Positions 37,641 through 48,200 of a stretch of DNA of 59,922 nucleotides are shown here, one piece after another; position 1 is the stretch's first letter, and each line of letters starts with the position of its first letter. Below the pieces are notes generated by a model. The model did not search any database. It was not told where the DNA came from and saw only the letters and a list, made by a program, of their open reading frames with translations. The stretch covers positions 1 to 59,922 of the forward strand of contig JADHSL010000011.1 of NCBI GenBank assembly GCA_016776925.1. Direction: 5' to 3'. Made by a program: the position numbers and the translations under genes. The stretch comes from Pirellulales bacterium. Its GTDB lineage: Bacteria; Planctomycetota; Planctomycetia; Pirellulales; UBA1268.

Positions 37641-40301
37641 ATGAATAATTCCGAACAATACTCGCAACTTGAAGTGGCAGTTTTCCTTCCATGTCATTCC
37701 CTTGAAGATTTGTCTGAATGGATTGAAAACGATGATGCGTCGGCAATTCTTAGCGCGTGGACAGTTGCGTGGCATCCTTCAATTATTTGTGAATCTAACG
37801 GACTTCCTGGCTGGGCGAGTGTTGACGTACCGTGGACCCGTGAAGGCAAGATAGTAGGCATTGTCCCGGAAGGACTCTCCGAAAGATTTGCGACCGGGGC
37901 TTCCCCACCATTCGTTGCAGAACAAAGTTTTCTTCATCAAGGTACTTCTGAATCATTTCTCTCAGAAGTGCTTGAGGCATGTTCTTCGGAGATGACGACT
38001 GATTCTTCAACTAGCAGGGGGCTTGAAACATTATCTGCATGGCAGGCCTCTTTTGTCGAGGACTTTCGTTCACTCGGTCTAACGGTTTTACTTTTTGAAC
38101 GGCTAGCAAGTCGAATGCGATCTGATACGCATCTGGATCAAACTGGTTTTTCAGAAGTCGTTGTTGAAGCAGCAAGAGCTTGGAGAAAAGATGATTCAGT
38201 ACTCGCACGAGAGAAACTGACTCAAGCATTCCAGTGCCTTGAGGCGGCACGAGATCACTTTTACCCAGTGGAATGCTGGTGCCTCGATCTGGTTCTTTTT
38301 TCAGGAAACTCGATGGCAACGCTCAAAAGCGAATTGGAGTCTCCGGTGCCGATATCGTTATTGGCTGATACAAAGGCGGTCAATTGTTTTGATAAATCGT
38401 TTTCGAAGATTTCTGACTTAATACGAGACAGGGTTGCCGACGGCTCTCTGTCTGTGCTCGGTAGCATATCCGGGAATCTTCCTTTTGCTCTGGTGTCACC
38501 CGAGCAACTTGATCGCGAAGTGGCTGAAGGAAGGACTGCATGGCAGAAGGCTGCCGGTGTTCTTCCGCAGATATTTGGTTGCCATGCAGGGCCACGTGCT
38601 CCTATCTTTTTGCCGGTTTTGCAGCGGCTCGGGTATCAAGGTGTGTTGTGGTCAAGCTTCGATGGATTCCCTCTGCCATCTGCCGGAGCAGCACGATTCA
38701 AGTGGAAAAATGAAAGTGAAGATCAGCTTGACGCACTTGAGCCAAAAATGATCGATGCTCGTAGTTCGGCAGCTGTGCTTTCCTTAAGTTCGACATTGAG
38801 CGATGCCATGGACCATGACCATATGGTTTTGATGATGTTTTGTCACCATGCAGGTACTGTGAGTCCATGGTTTGAATTACTTCGTCGAGCCGCATCATGG
38901 ACGAATGTTTTTGGTCGATTTTGTACGGCAGAAACACTGCTTAACGAAACTAATGATCTTTCTTTCCCGGTTTCATTTGAACACGATGGATTTCGTGTTG
39001 GCCTTTCGCCTGATACGAAGGTCTCCAGCGTTGCTCATTGCAGTAAAACTGAAACCAGCTCTATGTCACAGTCGGAAATTATTTCGGTCGAGTCGTGCCG
39101 GTTTGTAGACGACCAGAGCAAATATCGAAATATTTTACATTCCTATTGCAACAACGAAGAGGTGCTTCAAGATCCTGGCACTGCAAGCACTTCCGAGAAC
39201 GCTTCTCGACGATGGGGAAAATCCTTCCTTCGGAATTGGTTGCCGAAACGGCAGAAAACTCAAGACGTTTTGACGTTGCGTAGCAAGAGTCTGGTCGTCA
39301 GGGTGCATCAGCAAACTGGTGGTATCGTATCAATTCGTAGTCAAGAGGATGGTCGAAATCGACTGTCGCAACAACTCGCTCTTCGTTGGGATCAGCCTGG
39401 ATCTTCCTCCTCAGACATTCAGTATTCAGCGATGGTGGCCGATCGAGTTGATCGCTGCGAAGATGGTATTGAAAGCCATGGCACGTTGATCCATGGGAAA
39501 GGTTCTGTGCTCGCAAGATTCTCTCAGAAAATACAGTTTGTGTTGGACGAGTCCGCGGTATCACTATCAATAGTTATTGAGCCAACGGAAGAACTGCAGT
39601 CGCTTGTATCCTCTTCACGTGACGCCTTGAGCCGATTTTTTACATGTCGATTCGCATGGAATGAGAATGATTTTTGTGATCTTTTTCGGAATGTCCAGAC
39701 GCAATTTGTCGAGACTGAACGTCAGCGTGTTTTTTCGCCTCTGCTTCTTTCTCTCGTGAGCGATGGGGGTGGGGTAGCACGTCAGGGCGAAAAACAATTG
39801 CCGCCGGTGAAAAGCAGCGGGCTACAGATTTTTACTGGTTGTCATCCTTGGCATGTGCGGAGTAGTTCGCACACTCTCGATACAGTGTTAACGACAGACT
39901 GTGGAACGCATGCTCATGCGTTTCAACTTGCGATCGGTATTGATTTACCTCACGCAATTGACTCGGGGTTTGCTTGGGCTGCAACAGAGTCACTTCAGGT
40001 GCCCCAGTCGCCACTGAGGCTACCCTCTAACGTTCGTCTAGTATCTGCCGCGACTCTCAGTAATGATTCCTCGGGAGATGGTCTGCATCTTCGGTTGCTT
40101 GAATCATACGGCCAAGAGAGCAGGATGAGGCTTCACTTCAGCCGCAAGATTCATTGTGTTCGCTGGAATGGTGGAGTGTATGAATCGCAAGGAGCCAACG
40201 ATGCTGGTCTCATTGTTGACGAAAAAGCTATTGAGTACCCACTGCGTCGCTACGAGTTGGTCGATTTGGAGATTATTTTTTGTGAGAATCATCACGCTTG
40301 A
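37641..40301 (+). CDS. large cytoplasmic GH38/GH57-like protein, probably degenerate
   Basis: No signal peptide is seen in the 886 residues. An N-terminal PCHSLEDLSEW (about 18-28) and, near 270-325, DRVADGSLSVLGS, followed by a GRTAWQKAAG-like stretch and PQIFGCHAGPRAPIFLPVLQRLGY, follow the layout of family GH38 alpha-mannosidase catalytic domains. The aspartate nucleophile expected before FG is absent here (Gln-Ile-Phe-Gly). A beta-rich C-terminal half (about 540-880) fits the GH38 middle/C domains. The C-terminus overlaps the cmk start by 20 bases, so the two are translationally coupled. The ATG has no strong ribosome binding site. The family link is inferred by eye, and activity is doubtful. 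Confidence 0.6.
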   Translation: MNNSEQYSQLEVAVFLPCHSLEDLSEWIENDDASAILSAWTVAWHPSIICESNGLPGWASVDVPWTREGKIVGIVPEGLSERFATGASPPFVAEQSFLHQGTSESFLSEVLEACSSEMTTDSSTSRGLETLSAWQASFVEDFRSLGLTVLLFERLASRMRSDTHLDQTGFSEVVVEAARAWRKDDSVLAREKLTQAFQCLEAARDHFYPVECWCLDLVLFSGNSMATLKSELESPVPISLLADTKAVNCFDKSFSKISDLIRDRVADGSLSVLGSISGNLPFALVSPEQLDREVAEGRTAWQKAAGVLPQIFGCHAGPRAPIFLPVLQRLGYQGVLWSSFDGFPLPSAGAARFKWKNESEDQLDALEPKMIDARSSAAVLSLSSTLSDAMDHDHMVLMMFCHHAGTVSPWFELLRRAASWTNVFGRFCTAETLLNETNDLSFPVSFEHDGFRVGLSPDTKVSSVAHCSKTETSSMSQSEIISVESCRFVDDQSKYRNILHSYCNNEEVLQDPGTASTSENASRRWGKSFLRNWLPKRQKTQDVLTLRSKSLVVRVHQQTGGIVSIRSQEDGRNRLSQQLALRWDQPGSSSSDIQYSAMVADRVDRCEDGIESHGTLIHGKGSVLARFSQKIQFVLDESAVSLSIVIEPTEELQSLVSSSRDALSRFFTCRFAWNENDFCDLFRNVQTQFVETERQRVFSPLLLSLVSDGGGVARQGEKQLPPVKSSGLQIFTGCHPWHVRSSSHTLDTVLTTDCGTHAHAFQLAIGIDLPHAIDSGFAWAATESLQVPQSPLRLPSNVRLVSAATLSNDSSGDGLHLRLLESYGQESRMRLHFSRKIHCVRWNGGVYESQGANDAGLIVDEKAIEYPLRRYELVDLEIIFCENHHA

Positions 40302-40947
40302 TGGGCCTGCTGGTGCAGGGAAAAGTTCTACAGCAAGACTGCTTGCCGATCGGCTGGGCTGGTGCCACATGGATACTGGCGCAATGTATAGAGCCGTTGC
40401 TCTGGCGGCACTCAAGCGGGATGTACCCCTTGAGAATGAAAACGAGTTGGCAGAGCTGGCAGCAAGCCTTGATATTCAATTTGCTCATGACTCTGTTTTC
40501 TTGAACGGTAAAAATGTCTCAGCAGAAATACGCGTCGATCATGTGACCACAGCTACTCGATCTGTCGCAGATGCTCCTTCTGTACGTGAAGAAATGAAAA
40601 AAATGCAGCGAGGCTTATCGAAAAAGTTTAATCTGGTTACCGAAGGGCGTGATCAAGGTACGGTTGTATTTCCTCATGCAGAATTGAAAATTTATCTCGA
40701 CGCATCGCCATCAGCGCGTGCGGCACGGCGGTATCATGAGAGAGTTGAGCAGGGTGATAAAAGTCGATCGATGAACGAGATTTTGCACAGTCAGATAGAG
40801 CGAGATCAAGGAGATAGAGAACGTCCAGTTGGGGCTATGGAAGCTGCGAAGGATGCAATTATTATCAACACAGACGGCCTATCTCTCGAAAAAGTCGTTG
40901 AGCAGGTTTTAGGATTAGCGCACGATCGTGGTCTTACGTCAGATTAG
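40282..40947 (+). CDS. cmk: cytidylate kinase
   Basis: Cmk phosphorylates CMP and dCMP in the cytoplasm. The 221-residue protein has the P-loop LDGPAGAGKSSTARLLA just after its start, GWCHMDTGAMYRAVAL (CMP-binding motif), LVTEGRDQGTVVFPHAELKIYLDA, and ARRYHERVEQGD in the lid. The real start is the GTG at 40282. A longer frame reaches upstream to 40156, but it lies inside the previous gene and lacks conserved sequence. GGAG about 10 bases upstream supports the GTG. The overlap with the GH38-like gene and the following plsC make a compact operon. Confidence 0.94.
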   Translation: MRIITLDGPAGAGKSSTARLLADRLGWCHMDTGAMYRAVALAALKRDVPLENENELAELAASLDIQFAHDSVFLNGKNVSAEIRVDHVTTATRSVADAPSVREEMKKMQRGLSKKFNLVTEGRDQGTVVFPHAELKIYLDASPSARAARRYHERVEQGDKSRSMNEILHSQIERDQGDRERPVGAMEAAKDAIIINTDGLSLEKVVEQVLGLAHDRGLTSD

Positions 40948-40966
40948 AACCCAAGACAAAGTGCCG

Positions 40967-41692
40967 ATGAGTTTTTTCAAAAAAAATGAAACAACAGCTG
41001 GCGACAAGTCATCGGTCTCTAAGATTGTCAAGAAAATAGAGAGTCACCAAGAATGGTGGGGCCGATGGCTTTATGACTCATTGTGGTTTCTCTCTCGTAC
41101 GTTCGGTGTAGCACTGTTTGGCTTTCGTCTCAGAATGGTGGAGCGTCTACCAAAAACTGGTGGTCTGTTGGTTCTCTCGAGTCACCAGAGTCTCCTTGAT
41201 CCACTGTTGCTCGGTCTCGCCACGAACCGGCGACTCTCGAGTCTCGCTCGGAGTAGTCTTTTCACATTTGGTCCATTTGCGAGTGTGATTGCCGCACTTG
41301 GTGCCGTTCCAATTGATCGAAATGCTTCAACCGTTACTGCAATGAGGACCGTGATCCAGAGACTACGAACAGGGGCTGCTGTCATTGTTTTTCCAGAAGG
41401 GACCAGGACGGCATCTGGTCAGCTCGGTGATATGAAAAAAGGTTTTGCGTTGCTGGCGAAGCGGGCCGGTGTTCCCATAGTTCCGGTCGTCATTGTTGGG
41501 GCTTATGAATGTTGGCCACGTTCCCGACTGGTGCCTTGTCCAGGTCGAATTCGGCTGGAATTTGGTGCAGTTATTACAGCCGAAGAAGTAGAGAGTCTTT
41601 CAGAAAGCCAGTTAGCCGAACGCTGCATCACATCGCTCCATGATCTCGACAGGCTCGCCCGCAGCACACAACGCGGGCACGTGCTTCACTGA
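40967..41692 (+). CDS. plsC: 1-acyl-sn-glycerol-3-phosphate acyltransferase
   Basis: This inner-membrane acyltransferase makes phosphatidic acid in phospholipid synthesis. The 241 residues have the signature HX4D as SHQSLLDP (His73, Asp78), followed by RSSLFTFGPFASVIAALGA, VFPEGTRTAS (about 141-150) and IVPVVIVGAYECWP. The ATG at 40967 is preferred because the 13 residues before it, from a GTG at 40928, are a read of the overlapping cmk frame. The cmk-plsC order is common in bacteria. The gene is followed by a secreted protein gene after about 165 bases. Confidence 0.9.
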   Translation: MSFFKKNETTAGDKSSVSKIVKKIESHQEWWGRWLYDSLWFLSRTFGVALFGFRLRMVERLPKTGGLLVLSSHQSLLDPLLLGLATNRRLSSLARSSLFTFGPFASVIAALGAVPIDRNASTVTAMRTVIQRLRTGAAVIVFPEGTRTASGQLGDMKKGFALLAKRAGVPIVPVVIVGAYECWPRSRLVPCPGRIRLEFGAVITAEEVESLSESQLAERCITSLHDLDRLARSTQRGHVLH

Positions 41693-41859
41693 TCTGAGAA
41701 ATTTTCTTTGAATTCATCAGGATCTGGTTGGCTTGCACAAGTTGTACGGACAGAAACGTTCGTTGTTCCGTCACTGTTCTGAGCTGTCGTTTTTGTCGAC
41801 AGTATTTAATGTATGTGCTCGTCAGTTGCACTGCCCTAGATGTTCCTCAACTACCACTA

Positions 41860-42939
41860 ATGAGAATCATGAAATACGCTCTATCTCGATATATCGCACT
41901 TGGTATCGTTGGTTGTTTTGCTGCTGATGTGCTTGCATTCGACTACTCTTCATCAGTTTCAGCAGTTCCGGTCCCGGGCAGTGGGTCCAAGATTGATTTT
42001 CTTGGAGATACATTCGAAGAAGACGGCTGGAAATTTTATCACAATCATCCAAAAAGCTCGCGGGAGGAAGACGGCCAGGCACGTGGGCCACTGGCTTTTT
42101 CAGGGAACAGAAGAATGCAGGAAGGCCCCGAACGAGGCCAGCCCGATCTTCTGAAAGTTATTAAAACTCCTCCGAACGGGTTGCCCGAAAGCAACCACGC
42201 ACTCCTTGTGCGAACACTGCATTCGGGTGTTCCAGGGACATATTCCAGAACCGTGCAGCAGGATGATCTGATCTGTGGAATTACCACAAGGCTTGGGTCA
42301 CAAATCCCCGTGAGTGAAGTTCCTAGTTGTGTTGTTCGTATTTGGTTGCCGCCCGCAGAGGAATGGGAAAATCGTAGTGGGCCTCATTTTGGTATTCGGA
42401 TGGGTGTTCGCACAACGACGCTTGAACCAAATAGAGGATTTTTTGCATCTGGTAGTTCGTCGGTTGTTGAGCCCTACTGGCCGGGCATGTGGATTCACTT
42501 TCGTAGTGAAACGTCTCGAGGTGTAGAAAGTGATTCAGCACTTATTAAGGTGCGTGGAGATCGTCGTGGAATTGATTTTCCAGTAAAAGATATCTCAGCT
42601 GACCAGTTTGGTTGGTGGACGCTAGGAATGTCACTCTCACCTGATGGCCAAGTTCATTATTTTGCTCATCAGGGTGTTGATGATCTTACTTCTCAAGATC
42701 ATTTAACGAGCCAATTTCCATACGGTTTTCGTGCTGAAAGACTGAATTCTTTCTTTTTCAACTCCTGTAATCTGAATGATGGTACAACGTGGTCAACACC
42801 ATTTGTTATCGATGATCCGTCCGTCTATGTTGTGAACTCAGCGAGAGTCATGCAGTTAGTTGAGAGACGAGAAGCCTATGAAATCCGCCGGCAACAAAAG
42901 CGATCAGCCTATCGCAGTTATAAAAGTAGAGCGCGCTAA
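41860..42939 (+). CDS. exported protein of unknown function
   Basis: This protein of about 359 residues starts MRIMKYALSRYIAL with a hydrophobic signal peptide ending VLA before FDYSS. The body has beta-rich segments such as VVRIWLPPAEEWENRSGPHF and IRMGVRTTT, and YWPGMWIHFRSETS suggests a beta-sandwich or concanavalin-like fold. The C-terminal 30 residues are very basic. The frame is open for 44 residues upstream, but that part is Cys-rich noise with no function. Two ATGs 9 bases apart (41860 and 41869) could start it. It seems planctomycete-specific; the role is unknown. It is convergent with the P-ATPase gene, the stops being 9 bases apart. Confidence 0.72.
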   Translation: MRIMKYALSRYIALGIVGCFAADVLAFDYSSSVSAVPVPGSGSKIDFLGDTFEEDGWKFYHNHPKSSREEDGQARGPLAFSGNRRMQEGPERGQPDLLKVIKTPPNGLPESNHALLVRTLHSGVPGTYSRTVQQDDLICGITTRLGSQIPVSEVPSCVVRIWLPPAEEWENRSGPHFGIRMGVRTTTLEPNRGFFASGSSSVVEPYWPGMWIHFRSETSRGVESDSALIKVRGDRRGIDFPVKDISADQFGWWTLGMSLSPDGQVHYFAHQGVDDLTSQDHLTSQFPYGFRAERLNSFFFNSCNLNDGTTWSTPFVIDDPSVYVVNSARVMQLVERREAYEIRRQQKRSAYRSYKSRAR

Positions 42940-42948
42940 AACGTGTTT

Positions 42949-45165
42949 CTAAAAAGCCTGCATTGAGATTCGTTCTGTTCGCAGTCGCAGGGCATTTACA
43001 ACAACAGATGCACTGCTCAAACTCATCGCAGCAGCTGCAAAGATTGGGCTTATATGCCAGCTTGAGCCGAATGCAGGTACAAGAATACCTGCTGCGAGCG
43101 GGATACTCAGTGCATTATAAAAAAATGCAAGAAATAGATTTTGCCGGATGTTCAACAAAACTAAGTGGCTTAATTGAATGGAATACGGAAGCGCCTGGAG
43201 ATCGCCTCGCATAAGAGTAACGTTCGCAGTTTCGATAGCCACATCGCTTCCTGTTCCCATAGCGACGCCGATCGTGGCAGCAGCAAGAGCCGGGGCATCA
43301 TTCACTCCATCACCAACCATTATGGTCTGTTCACCTTTGGAATGCTTTTCAGTAATAAACTGATATTTCTCCTGTGGAGTAAGTCCAGCCTCGTAGTGCT
43401 CGATGCCGACTGACCGTGCAATAACGCCAGCGTTATCGGAATGGTCTCCAGTCAGCATTGTGATTTGAAGTCCTAGTTGCTTTAGCTGCCCGATCGCTGT
43501 GCACGCAGATTTTTTTACAGGGTCCGTAACGGCGAATAGGCCGGCCACGTGCGAATTGACCACTACCCCGGTGATTGTTTTCCCGCTTGCCCGTAAAGGA
43601 TCTGCCGCCCTTCGAAATTCATTCAGTTCACTTGCGGGTACGTTCTGTTGTTTGAGAAAGGCTTCATTACCTAGGGCAATGGTCTTACCCGATACAGTTC
43701 CCTGTACACCAGATCCGGGCGTCGAGAGAAACGTGTCAGCATTGCTGAGTACCTCAAGGTTTCGTTCGCGAGCTGCTTGGCAGATTGCAGTGGCAAGTGG
43801 ATGTTCACTGCCAAGTTCAACCGCGGTTGCCAGCAGCAGAATCTCTTCTTCAGATTGATTGCTGAATAATACGATGTCAGTAACAGTTGGCTGCCCTTCT
43901 GTGATTGTTCCGGTTTTATCAATCATGAGGCTCTTGCTTTGCCCAAGTGCCTCAAGAGATTCGGCGTCTTTGAACAGGACACCTTCGCTGGCTGCGCGAC
44001 CAATACCGACAATAATTGACATTGGTGTCGCCAGGCCGATGGCGCATGGGCATGCAATCACCAAAACTGAAACACTTGAGACGATCGCATGTGCGAGACG
44101 AGGCTGAGGGCCCAGGAAAAACCATCCGGTGAATGTCCCGAGTGCAATGGCCAGCACAATTGGTGTGAATATGCTGGCCACGCTATCAGCCATTCTTTGT
44201 ATAGGTGCTTTGCTTCTTTGGGCTGAACCAACGAGTGTAATGATTCGCGATAAGAGGGTTTCAGAACCAGTTTTTTCTGCAAGGAGAATGAAGCTACCTC
44301 GACCATTTTTTGTTCCTGCAATGACCTCGTCACCTTTTTTCTTTTCTACGGGTGATGGCTCGCCTGTTAACAAGGATTCATCCACATGGCTTGCCCCGTT
44401 AAAGAGTGTTCCGTCGACAGGAATAGTCTCACCTGGCCGAACTCGTAGGTGGTCTCCCGGATGAACGGTACTCAGTGGTACATCATGTTCACCATTTTCG
44501 AGTACGACTCGCGCAGTCATTGGAGCAAGTGACACGAGTGATCGAAGCTCAGCACCAGTTTTTGATCGTGCTTGGCTCTCTAGTGCTTGTCCTAGATGGA
44601 CAAGTACAATAATCATTGCCGCTGCGTCAAAGAAAGTATGAACTAAGCCAGTTTTTGGATTCCGAAATGAATCAGGAAAAAAAGTAGGTAGAAGCGTAGC
44701 TAGGAGGCTAAATCCATAGGCAGCACTGACGCCGATAGTAATCAGCGTAAACATGTTGAGATTGCCTGTAGCGATGCTACGAATACCACGAGAAACAATC
44801 GAACGGCCGCATGTCGCGATGACAAGACTCGTGAGAATGAGTTGCAGAAACTGATTGATGTGTGGGTCGATCCAAGCCTCAACTGATAGCCCAAACATTG
44901 GTGCCATTGCCAAGAGCAGGATGGGGACAGAGAGTATGATTCCGTATAGAAATTCGCGAATGCCAAGCAGCGTAATTTCTTCAGTTGGTATCGCATTCTG
45001 CGGGCTTGTTGTCTCGAGAGGCATTCCACACTGGGGGCACGAGCCTGGTGATGCAGAGAAGACTTCGGGGCACATTGGACAGAAGTAGCCACTGCCCGTG
45101 TCCGGCAACGAGGATGTCGTTTTTGCAGAATTTTTGTTCTGGCAGCACGAGGATGGTGTGTCCAT
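42949..45165 (-). CDS. copA: copper-type heavy-metal P1B-ATPase
   Basis: This 738-residue metal-exporting ATPase lies in the inner membrane. It has no classical HMA domain at its N-terminus. Instead it has a heavy-metal-binding zinc-ribbon-like domain, [24 protein letters not shown] (about residues 27-50), plus a Cys-Cys pair near residue 7. The transmembrane metal site is CPC in [13 protein letters not shown] (about 372). The phosphorylated Asp is in DKTGTITEG (about 415), SEHPLATAI follows in the N domain, and [13 protein letters not shown] lies at about 617. CPC with no downstream SPC or HEGG fits a Cu(+) exporter of the CopA type. Regulation by copper is likely, but no operator was recognised. 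Confidence 0.88.
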   Translation of the reverse strand: MDTPSSCCQNKNSAKTTSSLPDTGSGYFCPMCPEVFSASPGSCPQCGMPLETTSPQNAIPTEEITLLGIREFLYGIILSVPILLLAMAPMFGLSVEAWIDPHINQFLQLILTSLVIATCGRSIVSRGIRSIATGNLNMFTLITIGVSAAYGFSLLATLLPTFFPDSFRNPKTGLVHTFFDAAAMIIVLVHLGQALESQARSKTGAELRSLVSLAPMTARVVLENGEHDVPLSTVHPGDHLRVRPGETIPVDGTLFNGASHVDESLLTGEPSPVEKKKGDEVIAGTKNGRGSFILLAEKTGSETLLSRIITLVGSAQRSKAPIQRMADSVASIFTPIVLAIALGTFTGWFFLGPQPRLAHAIVSSVSVLVIACPCAIGLATPMSIIVGIGRAASEGVLFKDAESLEALGQSKSLMIDKTGTITEGQPTVTDIVLFSNQSEEEILLLATAVELGSEHPLATAICQAARERNLEVLSNADTFLSTPGSGVQGTVSGKTIALGNEAFLKQQNVPASELNEFRRAADPLRASGKTITGVVVNSHVAGLFAVTDPVKKSACTAIGQLKQLGLQITMLTGDHSDNAGVIARSVGIEHYEAGLTPQEKYQFITEKHSKGEQTIMVGDGVNDAPALAAATIGVAMGTGSDVAIETANVTLMRGDLQALPYSIQLSHLVLLNIRQNLFLAFFYNALSIPLAAGILVPAFGSSWHISPIFAAAAMSLSSASVVVNALRLRTERISMQAF

Positions 45166-45245
45166 ATCAGTGGTCCAAAGTGTCTATTGATTTCTTGAAA
45201 ATCTCATTCACAGAAATAAAAATATAGTGAATAAGCAGCAATTAT

Positions 45246-48200
45246 TTACGGTTGTTTCGAGGGGGTGCCTCGAGCTCGCTTAAATGGATCAATAGTACTA
45301 CCAGACGGACCCTGTGGTGGTGCTGTTTCCGGTGCTTTAAACGGAAGCATCTTGGGCCATTCGAGACTCATTCCTGGCCACGCCGATGTTGGCTCTGGTG
45401 GATTGGGTTGTGTCGTCATCGCTGGGACTGCCTGAACCTGATTTTTCTGGAGAATCTCATCAGGTTTTGGAAAGTTTGGATTTCCAGAAGTGATCTGGGT
45501 GACTGATGGTCCAACGGAGCCCCGTGTAAGAGGTTTGACTGATACAGAGTCAATCTGAGCTTCGCCAAGGCCAGTTAATGCAAAAGTGACGGTGAGTGGG
45601 GGGGGCTCGCCGGGTGATCCATCGCTACCGGGTTGGGCAGGGGGGACAATTCGGTAAAGCACGAGTCGCCGCCAGCTTTCTGTTTTGTTCACTCGCTCAG
45701 CCAAAGCTGGACCACCATACGAATCAAAAACAAGGAGGCCATCAACGGATCCTTTGATAGGGTTTGGCACGCGAACCTTTGCCACAATCTCTAACAGGGT
45801 ACCAGCAGCTGCATTGATAGGGGGTGTTGTAATCCAAATTGGAGGAGTCTCGATAACAACGGGTGCTTCTTCAGAGTTGTTCGCGGTTGCGAAGATCCTT
45901 AAGCTTCTCTGGCCGTCAGCAGGCGCACGGGTTGAAAGCTCTACGGAGCCTTTGACTTGATCCGTCGGCCTTACAAAGTGTCGCCACCCGGTGCTGGACA
46001 ACGTGTTGATCTCTTCCATGTGGCCGCCTTTTAGCAAATTAATGCCCGCATTTGTCGATTGCAATGCCTCGATCATTCTCCAGTGGTCTGACAGTGTTGC
46101 AGAAGAAGTCGTGAGAGGACTTGCAACCATAGAGCCTGTTGCAGTTACTCCTCGCTCCCAAAACAGACGCTCTAGTTGTCCTGCTATAGCACGCGATCGC
46201 TCAAGTTTTTTCACAGCAGCGGTTGGATCCTGAGCAATCATCGCTTCGGCATATTGGGCTTCTTGTTGAGCTTCAGTAATCATTTCAGTTACCGGAAAAT
46301 GACCAAGAGCCTTCGGTGGAAGCTCTGCAGCAAGTCGACTTGTACGGGCAATTGCATTGGCTGCTTGAGCGCGGGCGAGCAGGGCTGCAGTTGGTGCATT
46401 GCGACGTACAAGTTCCTGGACATGAGCTATAGCAGATGGATCGTTGCTAATCAAAATGACGGCAGCAGCGTGGAAGTTATCAAGTGTCATCGCAACACCA
46501 CCAGTCACTCTGCGGTGTTGCAATGGCCTTAAGGTGCTGTGAGTAATTTCCCAAGGCCGGTGTGCCTCTGGTATGCCAGGGATTAAAATATTGAGAGGCT
46601 GTTCGTGTCGTGGAATGTCACCACGGTAATGCCGGGCCATAATTTGACCGCCCTGTACGGAACGCCAGATGAGGACGACTCGAGAGCGAGATGCTTCAAT
46701 CACCATTGCTCGCACTTCCGGATCACTTGTTTCTGCATCGGCTGTAAATCGACCACTGGCTCCCCACGCAGAGATTGTTTCGAGTTCAAGGTTGACCGTC
46801 TGTACCGCAGTAGCTCGTGTGACAGTTTCGTTGTCAGTTCCGTTGAGTGGTCGGGCTGAACGAAACAAAATGCCGCGGCTTCCAGCTGCAATCGCTGTGA
46901 AGGCGGCGCCCAGGAGACTTTCCTCGTCAACTGGCAGCCCATTGTTACCCGTCCCTGAAAGCAATGCTGCTTGTTTAGCAGTTCGAGAGTCTACCTCCGT
47001 GGCAAGCGTAGCCAGCAGTGGCGTGCCAGGTCTGGCAAGCCGTGGTCGTTGCTGAAGCCACGTGAGGTAGTTCGCCAGCTCAAGACTAGTCCCGAGTACG
47101 GCACGATGTGCAACAAGCATGTCGAGATGTCGAGAGATTTCACGTAGTCCGGAATCTGCTGACGCAATGATGGGCCTTCCTTGGCGTCGATCACAAATTC
47201 GTAAGCGTCTCACTTGTTCAGCAAGACGAGGAATATCCTCGGATGAGAGTGAACGACCCATATCCCAAAGGAGTACACGGTTCCATTTCTCAGAAAAAGC
47301 TGGGAGTTTTTCGGGTTCTGTGAGGTCAACATCTGGCAGGGTTGGAGGAGGGCAGATAATCCAGATTCCAGCTTGTTCAGCTTCAGCCAAAAGAGTTGTT
47401 GAGGCGGGCTCATGCAGTTGGATACAATTGAAACCCAATTGAGCCAGAGCAGTCAGCGGCTCACCTCGATGCTCGATTGCACGAGGGAAGAATGGTTTAC
47501 CATCGACTTCGAGTACACCACGAACAAGGCCAGCGTGTTCGGTCGTGGTTGCCTTGGTAATGTTTTGAACATCCTGTTGATGTAGCATTGAGGGCGATTG
47601 TGTTATTGTTTTTGGACCTGATGCTGTAATTAATCCACTGATCGATATGTCGTCGATCGATACTGTGCAGCGACTTATTCCAAGTGGTATTTCCACAGCC
47701 AGCCCACAAATCGTTGCACCATCGAGACTCATTTGAGGCCCATACTGTGCTCGTAGTGCAGGTAGTTGCGACCGAAGAATAGAAGGAAGATTTTCGATAG
47801 CAAGAGACTGCCAGCGTAATGTGGTTGTCGATGGTGATCCTGAGACAAAAATATGAATCGGTTGCCCATCTTGAGATTGAACTGAAGGCAACACGATTTG
47901 ACAGGCAAGCCGAGCAGACGGGTGGTCGCACCGAAGCCGAACGTGTGCCAAGAATTCATCGATGATCGCAGATTCAGGAATAGAGAACAGTATACGACTC
48001 AGGGTCGTCCGATCAGTCTGGAGAACAATGGTTTCACAACTGTGGCCAGTGGTATCAACCTTTTCAATGCGCTGTTGTAGGACTCGCAGGCCCGGAGAGG
48101 GTGCTACTACGGTTGCTGTTTCGGGGCCATCAAAGTTTTCCTGCAGTCCAGATCCAATCGTAACGCGTTGGAGAACGAGACTCAGTAAAACAGAAAGTAC

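Noticed and set aside
40156-40281. Upstream extension of the cmk reading frame
   Set aside because: It lies inside the previous gene and lacks conserved residues; the P-loop begins right after the GTG at 40282, which has a good ribosome binding site.
41728-41859. Upstream extension of the secreted protein before plausible start 41860
   Set aside because: The extra residues are Cys-rich and would bury the signal peptide.
47497-47931. 144-residue minus-strand frame inside the glycosidase-like gene
   Set aside because: It is a shifted frame of the larger, well-supported gene on the same strand.
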